From positions 1 through 33,228 of the forward strand of contig CALVNG010000018.1 in NCBI GenBank assembly GCA_944349545.1: a stretch of 33,228 bases of DNA, written 5' to 3'. The position numbers and the translations under genes were made by a program. Every line of letters starts with the position of its first letter. Positions within the stretch are counted from its first letter, which is position 1. This DNA is from an uncultured Eubacteriales bacterium (GTDB lineage: Bacteria; Bacillota; Clostridia; Christensenellales; Aristaeellaceae). This document shows, piece after piece, positions 24,086 through 31,145 of the stretch. The notes under the pieces are model-generated. The model saw nothing but the letters and a program-made list of their open reading frames with translations, did no database searches and had not been told where the DNA came from.

Positions 24086-25243
24086 ATGAAACGAATGCTG
24101 GGGTTTTTCATGGCGCTGCTGCTCTTTGCCGTGCCGGCCATCGCACAGGGCGCGATGGTGGAAGGCGATTGGGAATTGATTTCCATTGTGATCGAGGGCA
24201 CCACATACGAAAACCTGGCGCAGCAGGGCCTGGTCATGACCATGCGCCTGGAGGCGGACGGAACGGGCGCGCAAACGGTCAATGACGAAGTCTATCCTTG
24301 TACATGGACGGAGTCGGACGGAAAAATCCTGGTTGAGGACGCCGATGGTTCCATGTCGTATGTCCTGCAAGCGGATGGAACGCTGCTGGGAGAGGATGCG
24401 GCCGGCGATACGATGACCTTTGCACGGGCGGCGGCGGATTCCGTCGCGGGCGCATGGGAGCTGACCGCCGCCGAAGCCGATGGCATCATCATTACCGATA
24501 CATCTACGCTGGACGTTGAATTGAGTCTGCTGCTCGACGCAGACGGCACGGGCATGCTGACCTCCAGCGAAGGAGAGGGCGCCTGCACCTGGACGCAAAG
24601 CGGCTCGACCGTTACGGTAATGGTAGAAAACGGCGAATCCTGTTCTTTTACCCTGCAACCGGACGGCACTCTCACGTGGGTTTTGAATGACGTGACGCTT
24701 GTTTTGAGCCATACGGACGACGCCGCTGCGGCAATAGCGTCCGAGCCTTCGGAGAGCGCCGCAATCGTATCGGACTACGGCTTTAGCGTGCGGCTTCCCG
24801 AAGGTTGGTTAGCCGTTGACAGCGAATATGTCGCTCAGATCGTGGCAAGCGTCGGCGAAGAAATCGCCTCCGCCAACGGCATCGATCAGAGCCTGCTGGA
24901 TCAGCTTGCAGCAGCCAATACGAGCCTGTACTGTGCTGCCGACGCGAGTGCCAATTTCAACGTTGTTCGCGAGCCCGCGGGCGATGTGACGATGGACAAT
25001 TTTGCCTTGCTGGAATCCCATTATCAGGAAATGCTCAGCAGTCAGGGAATTGCGGATTTTGAGCTCAGCGGGCCGGTCGATATCAACGGAACGTCCTACT
25101 ATGTCGGCACCTTTACCGCACAGGCGGGCCTAAAGCAGAAGCAGTATTTCTGCGTGGCGAACGGCTACATCTATACGCTTACGCTGACCAACGTAACCGA
25201 CAGCGACGCCGAAGAGATCATGCAAAGCTTTGAAATCCTGTAA
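24086..25243 (+). CDS. Exported protein with duplicated lipocalin-like domain and a PsbP/DcrB-like C-terminal domain
   Basis: A 385-residue protein with a signal peptide (MKRMLGFFMALLLFAVPAIA). The ATG at 24086 follows AAAGGAGG. An internal duplication is visible. Residues about 25-113 and 119-209 share the order GDWEL/GAWEL, LRLEADGTG-type turn (RLEADGTGAQ / LLDADGTGML), CTWTESDGK / CTWTQSGST, and LQADGTL / LQPDGTL. The pattern resembles Bacillota lipocalin-like beta-barrel repeats. After an Ala/Ser-rich linker, residues about 229-385 begin DYGFSVRLPEGWLAVDSEYV and end SDAEEIMQSFEIL, the usual start and end of PsbP/DcrB-like domains. No enzymatic motif is seen. A role in binding a ligand or partner at the cell surface is inferred from the folds. 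Confidence 0.8.
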   Translation: MKRMLGFFMALLLFAVPAIAQGAMVEGDWELISIVIEGTTYENLAQQGLVMTMRLEADGTGAQTVNDEVYPCTWTESDGKILVEDADGSMSYVLQADGTLLGEDAAGDTMTFARAAADSVAGAWELTAAEADGIIITDTSTLDVELSLLLDADGTGMLTSSEGEGACTWTQSGSTVTVMVENGESCSFTLQPDGTLTWVLNDVTLVLSHTDDAAAAIASEPSESAAIVSDYGFSVRLPEGWLAVDSEYVAQIVASVGEEIASANGIDQSLLDQLAAANTSLYCAADASANFNVVREPAGDVTMDNFALLESHYQEMLSSQGIADFELSGPVDINGTSYYVGTFTAQAGLKQKQYFCVANGYIYTLTLTNVTDSDAEEIMQSFEIL

Positions 25244-25301
25244 GCGCCGCCGGGTTTTCCGACGGTTTGGGACTCACAAAGGAGGGCGGCCTATCTCCCG
25301 T

Positions 25302-26168
25302 TTGATAAAACGCCTGGCGGCGATTGTGATCGCCGCATGTTTCCTGCTCCAGGGCGCTGCATTGGCAGACGAAACGCGCAGCCCGCGGATCATTCTCATG
25401 TGCTGCTATCAACAGGATGGCTGGGGCGGCAGATCATCCGCTACCTTTCTGGATGATGAGGGCTGTATTTGGCGATATGAAAACGCTGCGCCGCTGCCGG
25501 ATACGGATGAAGCGCGGCTGGCGTTTCTCGCGAAAACAGCTTCCGTCGTTTCTGTGGGGCAAGTGGATTTCTGGCGCATGCTTGAGCTGCTCAGTCTCAT
25601 TGAGTCGGCGCAGCCATGGCCGCTGGAGCCGCAGCCCGCAGGAGCAGTCGATTTTGGCCTGAATACCTTTAGCGCCGTACGCTACGGCGCGGACGGAAGC
25701 GCGGAAGTGATCCCGCTGGCCGTTTCGGGCGACCGGGCGGCGGAAAATCCGGAGCCAAACGCGCACGCGTTGTATGAAGCGCTGTTTCATGAAATCATGA
25801 TTCATGAAACGGCAGTTCCCGCATGGCTGGAACCCAAGAGCATCCCCCGCGAGCCGTTGGCGGCGTTTTGCGGCTTGGATGAAACCCTCTTTGAGGTGGC
25901 GTCCCTCGCCGTCTCCTATTCCGATCCCCGGTCGGGCGAACGCGAGTATATGCCCGACGAGGACGAAACGCGGGAAACGCTGGATTGGCTCGCCGGTCTT
26001 GTCGTCACCTGCAAGCGAAGCGCGCTGCCCTATGCGGGGCATACCTGCGTATACACGCTTTATTCTCCCCAGGGAGAAAAGCTTGCGGCCCTTGAGTTCT
26101 TCCATGATCTTCTGGTGACCGGAGACGGCATGTACGCGGTGGAACCAGGGCATTCCCAAGCGCAATGA
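25302..26168 (+). CDS. Exported protein of unknown function
   Basis: A protein of about 288 residues with a signal-peptide-like N-terminus (LIKRLAAIVIAACFLLQGAA, then LADE). No ATG precedes it. The TTG at 25302 is used here, but it is 16 bases from a strong AAAGGAGG (25278-25285). An in-frame ATC at 25293 is at a better distance, about 7 bases, and would give the N-terminus ISRLIKRL. The frame extends upstream into the previous gene but without a signal for translation. The mature part contains IILMCCYQQDGWGGRSSATF, SLIESAQPWPLEPQ and RETLDWLAGLVVTCKRSALP; I recognise no family. It lies 58 bp after the lipocalin-like gene and 73 bp before a solute-binding protein gene. Confidence 0.7.
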   Translation: MIKRLAAIVIAACFLLQGAALADETRSPRIILMCCYQQDGWGGRSSATFLDDEGCIWRYENAAPLPDTDEARLAFLAKTASVVSVGQVDFWRMLELLSLIESAQPWPLEPQPAGAVDFGLNTFSAVRYGADGSAEVIPLAVSGDRAAENPEPNAHALYEALFHEIMIHETAVPAWLEPKSIPREPLAAFCGLDETLFEVASLAVSYSDPRSGEREYMPDEDETRETLDWLAGLVVTCKRSALPYAGHTCVYTLYSPQGEKLAALEFFHDLLVTGDGMYAVEPGHSQAQ

Positions 26169-26241
26169 ACGCCGCTTGTATCCGTCAAGCGAGCGGATCA
26201 GTCAAGCCCTTTATCTTCCAACGATTCAAGGAGGCACGACA

Positions 26242-27120
26242 ATGAAAAAAGCGATCGGTATTCTGCTTCTCCTCATCCTCGCGCTGTCGGTTTGCTGCGC
26301 CCACGCCCAAGCCGACGCACAGATCGCCGCTCATTCCGTTGAGGCGATCCAGGAGCGGGGAACGCTGCTTGTGGCAGTTCAGTCCGGAAACAGCAAGATG
26401 AGCTATCGGGTGCCCGAAGGAATCCGGGAATATGCCGACCGTGCGGGACAACCCTCCGGCTATGTGCCCTTTCTCTGTGAGCAGCTTGCCGAAGATCTGG
26501 GCGTAACGTTGGAATACGTGTTCTACGACGTAACCGAGCAACAGATCGCAGCCTGCGAAAACGGCGAGGCGGACATTTCCGCCAACGTATGGAGCATTAC
26601 CGAAGAACGCCTTGAACGCTTCACCATGACCGATAATATCCTTGTCACAGACATAGAGGGGGACGAGGTCTTTCTCCGCGCCGATCCGCAGCACCCCGCC
26701 AGCCCGCTGATCGACAGCGAGGAAGCGCTGTCCGAAGCGCGCATTGCCGCGGTAACGGCAACGGTCCAGGTGGACAACACCCGCCTGCAGTATCCCGAAG
26801 CGGAGGTCGTCACCTATGCCGACAACGACGCCGCGCTGGACGCGCTGCTATCCGGCAAGGTAGACGCCGCAGTGTTTACGACGTTTGACAGGGCGTTTGC
26901 CGACATCCTCGTCCAAGCCATCGTCGACCAGCAGATCTGTCAGTGCGATTATGACATCGTCAATCCCGAAATCAAAGGCGTCGGTTTTATTCTCATGAAG
27001 GGCAACACCGATCTGTGCGACTATATCAACGAGCAGCTGACCCGGTACAGGAGCAGCGGCATCCTGCAGGAATTGAACGACTTGAGCGAAAGCGAAGCAA
27101 AGGCCATGGGCATTATCTGA
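26242..27120 (+). CDS. Amino-acid-type solute-binding protein (SBP_bac_3), no permease nearby
   Basis: A 292-residue exported protein with a signal peptide (MKKAIGILLLLILALSVCCA, then HAQA). The ATG at 26242 has AAGGAGGC upstream. SBP_bac_3 features are the opening AIQERGTLLVAVQSGNSKMS, SGYVPFLCEQLAEDLGVTLE, ENGEADISANVWSITEERLE, a central hinge (ARIAAVTATVQVDNTRLQYP), and the ending (GNTDLCDYINEQLTRYRSSG). It lacks a good lipobox. No permease or ATPase gene adjoins it. It ends a run of four exported proteins behind the tandem-HTH gene. It might deliver ligand to a distant transporter or serve as a sensor subunit. The family is likely; the substrate is unknown. Confidence 0.82.
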   Translation: MKKAIGILLLLILALSVCCAHAQADAQIAAHSVEAIQERGTLLVAVQSGNSKMSYRVPEGIREYADRAGQPSGYVPFLCEQLAEDLGVTLEYVFYDVTEQQIAACENGEADISANVWSITEERLERFTMTDNILVTDIEGDEVFLRADPQHPASPLIDSEEALSEARIAAVTATVQVDNTRLQYPEAEVVTYADNDAALDALLSGKVDAAVFTTFDRAFADILVQAIVDQQICQCDYDIVNPEIKGVGFILMKGNTDLCDYINEQLTRYRSSGILQELNDLSESEAKAMGII

Positions 27121-27321
27121 GGCGCAACGGCGCAGAAGCACGCAATGCGATGACCGGCCGCGGTTACCTCATGGGGGATGTTTTCCCGGCATACAATCAC
27201 CAGGAAATGCCGCGGCAATCGCAATTCCATACCGCCGTTCCTATCCGGCAATATATCTGACATGTTTGTTTTGCTCCTGTCCGCCAGCGCGCGCGGGCAG
27301 GCTTTGCTCCATACGGATAAG

Positions 27322-27376
27322 AAAAGCAGGCACAGGGATTCCCGTCAATCTGCGGTGAATCCCTGTGCCTGCTTTT
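27322..27376. terminator. Bidirectional rho-independent terminator with 20-bp perfect arms
   Basis: AAAAGCAGGCACAGGGATTC (27322-27341) is exactly complementary to 27357-27376 with a 15-base loop. A-tract and T-tract flank it, so it can act on both strands: after the solute-binding gene (plus) and right after the LysR fragment stop (minus). Confidence 0.85.
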
Positions 27377-27384
27377 GTGAGTTC

Positions 27385-27561
27385 CTATGCAAAATCCTCT
27401 TTGGCGCACTGGATAAAAGCCCTGAGCCCGGGCTTCCCTTGGAGCGATGTATAGTAAATGCCAAACGGCATCGGCTCCGTGTCCTTTATGGGAATTTTGG
27501 CAAGCGCCGGATCGTCAGGAACCAGGAAATCCGGCAAAACAGAGATTCCGTAAAATCCGCT
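27385..27561 (-). pseudogene. LysR-family regulator, last 58 codons only
   Basis: The minus-strand frame reads SGFYGISVLPDFLVPDDPAL, then KIPIKDTEPMPFGIYYTSLQ, and GKPGLRAFIQCAKEDFA before a TAG at 27385. This is the end of a LysR substrate-binding domain (GxGI..LPDFLV, then GIYYTSLQGKPGLRAFI). The N-terminal helix-turn-helix and most of the sensor domain, about 240 residues, are missing. At 27561 the frame meets a plus-strand ABC exporter fragment. The terminator at 27322-27376 probably belonged to this gene. Confidence 0.8.
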
Positions 27562-28106
27562 ATGATGGAATCAATATCAACAAAATCAAAAAAGGCGACC
27601 TCCGTCGCAGTTTGGGCATTGTGCTTCAGGATACCCATCTGTTTACCGGCACGGTAATGGACAATATCCGCTATGGACGGTTGGACGCAACAAATGAAGA
27701 ATGCATTGCAGCCGCGAAGCTGGCCAACGCGGACGGCTTCATCCGCCGTCTTCCGGATGGTTACCAAACTGTATTGACGGGCGATGGGGCCAACCTCTCC
27801 CAGGGGCAACGGCAGCTGCTGGCCATTGCCCGCGCCGCCGTAGCTGATCCGCCGGTACTGATTCTGGATGAAGCGACCTCTTCCATTGATACCCGGACGG
27901 AGGAACTGGTTCAGAAGGGCATGGACGGTCTGATGTGCGGCCGGACCACCTTTGTGATTGCCCACCGGCTGTCCACCGTGAAAAACGCGGACTGCATCAT
28001 GGTTCTGGAACAGGGCCGCATCATTGAACGCGGCTCCCACGATCAGCTGATTGCGCAAAAGGGCCGGTATTATGAGCTTTACACCGGGAACGCAATCGGC
28101 GCATAA
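27555..28106 (+). pseudogene. ABC exporter, C-terminal half of the nucleotide-binding domain only
   Basis: From IRYDGININKIKKGDLRRSL onward the frame is the end of a fused permease/ATPase exporter (LmrA/MsbA type). It contains the Q-loop (LGIVLQDTHLFTG), the signature LSQGQRQLLAIARA, Walker B (PPVLILDEATSSID), and the H-loop (FVIAHRLSTV). It ends YYELYTGNAIGA. The transmembrane domain and Walker A (roughly 400 residues) are missing. The frame continues upstream to 27447, but that part is antisense to the LysR fragment and is not homologous. No ribosome binding site precedes it. An orphan fragment without Walker A cannot hydrolyse ATP, so it is very likely a pseudogene. Confidence 0.85.
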
Positions 28107-28544
28107 TGGGGCCCGTTTTCCCGCAGAAGAATCAGGGCAACAAATCGCGTGGTCGGACTTGGTATGCATGGCCACGCGATTCTTCTGATCGTCTATCAGC
28201 GAAGGGCAAACGATTCTCACAAAGCAACGACGGCTTTTCACCAAGCGGATGCGACAAGGCCAGACAGCCGTCTCCGGAGAGCAGCGAATGATAGAAACGA
28301 AAGCAGTCTGCTCACCCATCCCCCGGCGAATCGCTTCGCTTCATGCTGATGGAAAAACAAAAGCCGCAAATTTGGCCGATGTTTGCCAGATTTGAAAGCA
28401 ATACCGGCTATGTTTGCGGTACGAGCATATGCGTTAAGAAAGGACACCGACATGCTGTCCATATCGGTGTCCTTTTGGCGTCCGCACTCATGAGAATGAT
28501 ACAAGCAACGATATCACGGGAGGGATATTCAATGGGTACGTGAG
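28107..28544. other. Non-coding stretch with two stem-loops and a start-codon relic
   Basis: No gene is recognisable here. A dyad AATCGCGTGG / CCACGCGATT lies at 28143-28181 and may end the exporter transcript. A terminator-like stem AAAGGACACCGA / TCGGTGTCCTTT followed by T lies at 28439-28477. At 28519-28543 a strong GGGAGGG site precedes ATGGGTACGTGA, a start followed by only two codons and a stop, which looks like the head of a gene whose body has been lost. Confidence 0.45.
28439..28477 (+). terminator. Terminator-like stem-loop in the gene graveyard
   Basis: AAAGGACACCGA (28439-28450) pairs with TCGGTGTCCTTT (28464-28475), followed by TGG. The A-tract is not long on the other side. No intact gene lies within reach. 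Confidence 0.6.
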
Positions 28545-28661
28545 TCAAATCTCCCCTCTTTTGATGGTCATGGCATCCTGGGCATTCGAAATGCAGATGC
28601 AGTCGGAAATAAGACCGGCTGCATCCGCAGCATGAGAACCCTTTTCTTCAAAGCAAGCCTT
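28545..28661 (-). pseudogene. Possible C-terminal remnant of an unidentified gene
   Basis: Minus strand: 38 codons read KACFEEKGSHAADAAGLISD and then CICISNAQDAMTIKRGEI and a TGA at 28545. The frame closes upstream with a stop and has no start. The residue mix is protein-like (balanced charge, no runs). I do not recognise the family, and it may be chance. Confidence 0.3.
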
Positions 28662-28702
28662 TCATACCCAGCATATGAGGCCTGGCGAAGGAGAAGCCGC
28701 CG

Positions 28703-29125
28703 TCATACCAATGCGGCGCCAAGTTCTTCGCAGGCATTGAGCGTATCATCGTCCGGAGCTTCCTGGCAAATGACGCTGTCGTGAGTGAGAATGGCGCCGT
28801 CCTCACGACAGGTGTTTTCCCAGTTGCGCATCCATTCTCCGTCTCCCCAGCCATAGGAGCCAAACAGGGCGATGCGCTTTCCGCGCAGTTTGGTTTCACA
28901 ATCTGTGAACATCGGTTCAAACTCGCTTTCCTCCAACTGTTCAGCGCCCATGGAAGGACAACCAAAGGCAACGGCATCGTACTGGTCCATCATGGAAGCG
29001 CCAAATTCAGAAGCAGCAAGCATAGCGACGTCTGCACCGGCGTTTTTCGCGCCTTCTGCCACAGCGCTTGCCATGGATTCCGTATTGCCGGTACCGCTCC
29101 AGTACACAACCGCAATTTTACTCAT
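28703..29125 (-). CDS. Flavodoxin
   Basis: A 140-residue cytoplasmic electron carrier that binds FMN. The N-terminal phosphate-binding loop (KIAVVYWSGTGNTESMASAV) is intact. YDAVAFGCPSMGAEQLEESE and LFGSYGWGDGEWMRNWENTC are the two FMN-contact loops (the SxGxxx and Gly-Trp-Gly-Asp segments). The end (DTLNACEELGAALV) is normal, so the gene is complete. ATG 29125 is preceded by AGGAAAGG. It lies 31 bp after the DUF3793 gene on the same strand, forming a two-gene unit. Flavodoxin commonly replaces ferredoxin under iron limitation. Here it lies next to regulators and an ABC exporter, which fits a low-iron response, though no Fur box was found. Confidence 0.95.
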   Translation of the reverse strand: MSKIAVVYWSGTGNTESMASAVAEGAKNAGADVAMLAASEFGASMMDQYDAVAFGCPSMGAEQLEESEFEPMFTDCETKLRGKRIALFGSYGWGDGEWMRNWENTCREDGAILTHDSVICQEAPDDDTLNACEELGAALV

Positions 29126-29156
29126 ATTCCAACCAACCTTTCCTGTATTCTTTCTA

Positions 29157-29708
29157 TCAACCGGCTACTGTAAGCCGTTCAATATTCCTTCCCTTTGCCC
29201 AGAGTTGGCAGTAGATTCGCGTACACTTGTCATAGAGCTCAAACCTTTTGCGCGCGGCCTGCTCATCGCCGTAAACCTTCCAGTATCCCACGCATCTTGA
29301 GTTTTTTGCCTTGTTTTCGATAAAGCCCTGCACGTCAATCGGTGGATAACCGAGAAACAGGCCAATTTCATGCGGAAAAGCGCCGTCTTCCTTCAAACGT
29401 TTCATAAGGTGAAGAATGCATTTCTGAGGGGCCTTGTCACAGTAGCCGCAGCGATGCAACAGATCACAAGCGATATCGTCCTGCAAATCCTGATCTAGCT
29501 TTTTGGGTCTGAAAACATAAATCAAAGCACGACCGTTGCGATGACACAGCGGCAATACCCGCAAGCCTTTTCCGAAAAACAGGCGATTCCAGTATCTGAC
29601 CGAATTGCGCAAATCGTTGCTATTTGCAAAAGGGTATGAAAACATGCTCCCGGTTTTCAAACCAGCCAGTGTTGGCGAACAATGCCTGACCATAACTTCC
29701 TCGGACAT
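29157..29708 (-). CDS. DUF3793 family protein
   Basis: A 183-residue cytoplasmic protein of DUF3793, found in Clostridia and often beside flavodoxin. Recognised features are the opening CSPTLAGLKTGSMFSYPFAN, LPLCHRNGRALIYVFRPKKL, EIGLFLGYPPIDVQGFIENK, and CVGYWKVYGDEQAARKRFEL. It is cysteine-rich (RCGYCDKAPQKC in the middle), so metal or Fe-S binding is possible. Its function is not established. ATG 29708 was chosen over GTG 29711 because GGAGG is then about six bases away. It is followed by flavodoxin, 31 bp downstream; a promoter-like TATAAT lies upstream at 29775. Confidence 0.9.
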   Translation of the reverse strand: MSEEVMVRHCSPTLAGLKTGSMFSYPFANSNDLRNSVRYWNRLFFGKGLRVLPLCHRNGRALIYVFRPKKLDQDLQDDIACDLLHRCGYCDKAPQKCILHLMKRLKEDGAFPHEIGLFLGYPPIDVQGFIENKAKNSRCVGYWKVYGDEQAARKRFELYDKCTRIYCQLWAKGRNIERLTVAG

Positions 29709-29774
29709 CACGGACCTCCGTACAGCCTAATTGGCAAAATCCAACCGCCAGACAACAGAGAAAACACACGATGA

Positions 29775-29780
29775 ATTATA
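29775..29780 (-). promoter_or_regulatory. -10 box of the DUF3793-flavodoxin unit
   Basis: TATAAT on the minus strand, preceded by GC, 67 bp before the ATG. No good -35 box is seen at 16-18 bp, which suggests that activation by a regulator such as the neighbouring AraC protein may be needed. Confidence 0.45.
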
Positions 29781-29905
29781 GCGGATAGATACGCTCTGCG
29801 CTGCTCCAAAAGGTAAATCCCGGTTCCAAACAGACAAGTATTTTGCCATAACGGGAGAAATCAGGCAAAAAAACATATTTGGTTTGAGGAGTGGTGGATT
29901 GTTGC

Positions 29906-29968
29906 AAAAAAGCCCGGTATGCAGCATCCTGAAATCCAAGTTTCCTCTGCATCGCGCGAATAGCCGGG
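29906..29968 (-). terminator. Terminator of the AraC-family gene
   Basis: Minus strand: CCCGG and an inner GATGCAG arm pair with CTGCAT and CCGGGC, then TTTTTT (29906-29911). It begins right after the AraC stop codon. Confidence 0.65.
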
Positions 29969-29970
29969 TT

Positions 29971-30906
29971 CTATCCGAAAACAGGATAGGCTTGAGCTTC
30001 TGATTCCCCTCTTTCAAGGGTTTTTTGATTCTGCTGACGGTATGCTCCCGGGGACATGCCTTTTACCGAACGAAATGCACTGGCGAATTTACTGCTGTTG
30101 TCATAGCCGTGGTCGCCGGCAATTTCGGCAATGGGCTTGTCCGTATGTTCCAGCATATAGGCAGCGGATTCCATCTTCCTGGCTTTGATGAATGCATAGA
30201 AAGAAACGCCATAAACCGCCTTGAATGAGTTTTTGATGCATGTGCAGGAAACGCCAAACACTTTGGCAACCCGATCCAATGTATACCGTTCCCCCATATG
30301 TTCCAACTGATATGCGGCGACGGATTTGGCCAGATGCACCTGCGACGGAGGCAAGCCGCGACGGCTCCGCTCCGTTTCCTGTACATCAAACACGCTGAGA
30401 AACAGCATCAGTTCCAGGACTTTGATTTTTGCAAAGCCTTCTTTGATTGCATCCGGGATCGCGTATATTTCTGAAAAGATATGCTCAAACGAGGGATTTG
30501 AACGTGCGATAAAGTATACCCGTCTGCCGCAGAAACGTTCGGCAATAAGCTGAGGCTGTACATTGACGTCCTGCAAAATGCAAGAAAGGCAATGGGGCGT
30601 TTTCCGAACGTCAACACGTACAATCAAGCCATGACAATGATGCAAAGGCAAGTAAACCTCCGAAGAAATCTTTTCCGCCCGGGCAATCAGCAGGTCTCCG
30701 GGAGAAACATAGCAATACTCGCCTCCTATATTCAATTCCATCCGGCCCTCTCGGCAATGAAAAATCTCGAACACATCCTTTGAGAAAGGCGAGGCTTCTG
30801 AAAGATGAGCCGCTTTACCGTGCACACTTAAATAAATCAGCATGATACCCGGAAACACCGGTTGTGCCCTTGTGACGGAACTGACGTCGTCTTTTTCATT
30901 CAACAT
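29971..30906 (-). CDS. AraC-family transcriptional regulator
   Basis: A 311-residue cytoplasmic regulator. The N-terminal half (about 1-190) is a cupin-like sensor (FEIFHCREGRMELNIGGEYC, YVSPGDLLIARAEKISS). The C-terminal half (about 205-300) is the double helix-turn-helix (YTLDRVAKVFGVSCTCIKNS, FKAVYGVSFYAFIKARKM, then EIAGDHGYDNSSKFASAFRS and VKGMSPGAYR). The ATG at 30906 has AAAGGAG upstream and a consensus promoter beyond it. It is divergent from a TetR gene across about 240 bp. AraC regulators next to exporters and flavodoxin in Clostridia suggest a PchR-like response to a siderophore or metal state, but the inducer cannot be told from sequence. It may control the DUF3793-flavodoxin unit downstream, the exporter, or both. 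Confidence 0.92.
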   Translation of the reverse strand: MLNEKDDVSSVTRAQPVFPGIMLIYLSVHGKAAHLSEASPFSKDVFEIFHCREGRMELNIGGEYCYVSPGDLLIARAEKISSEVYLPLHHCHGLIVRVDVRKTPHCLSCILQDVNVQPQLIAERFCGRRVYFIARSNPSFEHIFSEIYAIPDAIKEGFAKIKVLELMLFLSVFDVQETERSRRGLPPSQVHLAKSVAAYQLEHMGERYTLDRVAKVFGVSCTCIKNSFKAVYGVSFYAFIKARKMESAAYMLEHTDKPIAEIAGDHGYDNSSKFASAFRSVKGMSPGAYRQQNQKTLERGESEAQAYPVFG

Positions 30907-30972
30907 TCCAGTAACTCCTTTATGCTAGCGCCAAAGAACGCGTTTCTTGTTTGGTATTTCTAACTCAATGTC

Positions 30973-31001
30973 ATTATGCTTTCATCTTCCGATTTTGTCA
31001 A
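30973..31001 (-). promoter_or_regulatory. Sigma-A promoter of the AraC-family gene
   Basis: Minus strand TTGACA (30996-31001), 17-bp spacer and CATAAT (30973-30978), 67 bp before the AraC start. Confidence 0.8.
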
Positions 31002-31014
31002 CCTTCATATATCG

Positions 31015-31028
31015 ATTCAGGTCTGAAT
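31015..31028. promoter_or_regulatory. Palindromic operator candidate between divergent AraC and TetR promoters
   Basis: ATTCAG GT CTGAAT: perfect 6-bp arms with a 2-bp centre. It lies 14 bp upstream of the AraC -35 box and about 50 bp before the TetR -35 box, so it is positioned to affect either promoter. Confidence 0.4.
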
Positions 31029-31080
31029 GAAAGGCGGAAGTATTCCAGTCGGGATGAGTAACCGTTTTTTTATTGCACTA

Positions 31081-31109
31081 TTGACAGCCCATTTGACGAG
31101 AGATATAAT
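31081..31109 (+). promoter_or_regulatory. Full-consensus sigma-A promoter of the TetR gene
   Basis: TTGACA (31081-31086), 17-bp spacer and TATAAT (31104-31109): a perfect match. It lies 36 bp before the TetR start. Confidence 0.92.
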
Positions 31110-31133
31110 AACAGCGTTACATAGCAGTGTTAT
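31108..31133. promoter_or_regulatory. Candidate TetR operator overlapping the promoter
   Basis: ATAACA (31108-31113) and TGTTAT (31128-31133) are inverted arms with a 14-bp spacer that contains TAAC-AGC-GTTA. The site starts in the -10 box and ends just before the ribosome binding site, the usual place for TetR autorepression. Confidence 0.55.
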
Positions 31134-31145
31134 ATGGAGGCGGCC

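Noticed and set aside
28143..28477. Hairpins in the non-coding stretch as a CRISPR or repeat array
   Set aside because: There are only two unrelated stem-loops, with no direct repeats at regular spacing and no cas genes anywhere in the window.
28480..28500. Fur-box-like GAGAATGATAC near the start-codon relic
   Set aside because: It matches only part of one half of the consensus and lacks the second arm.
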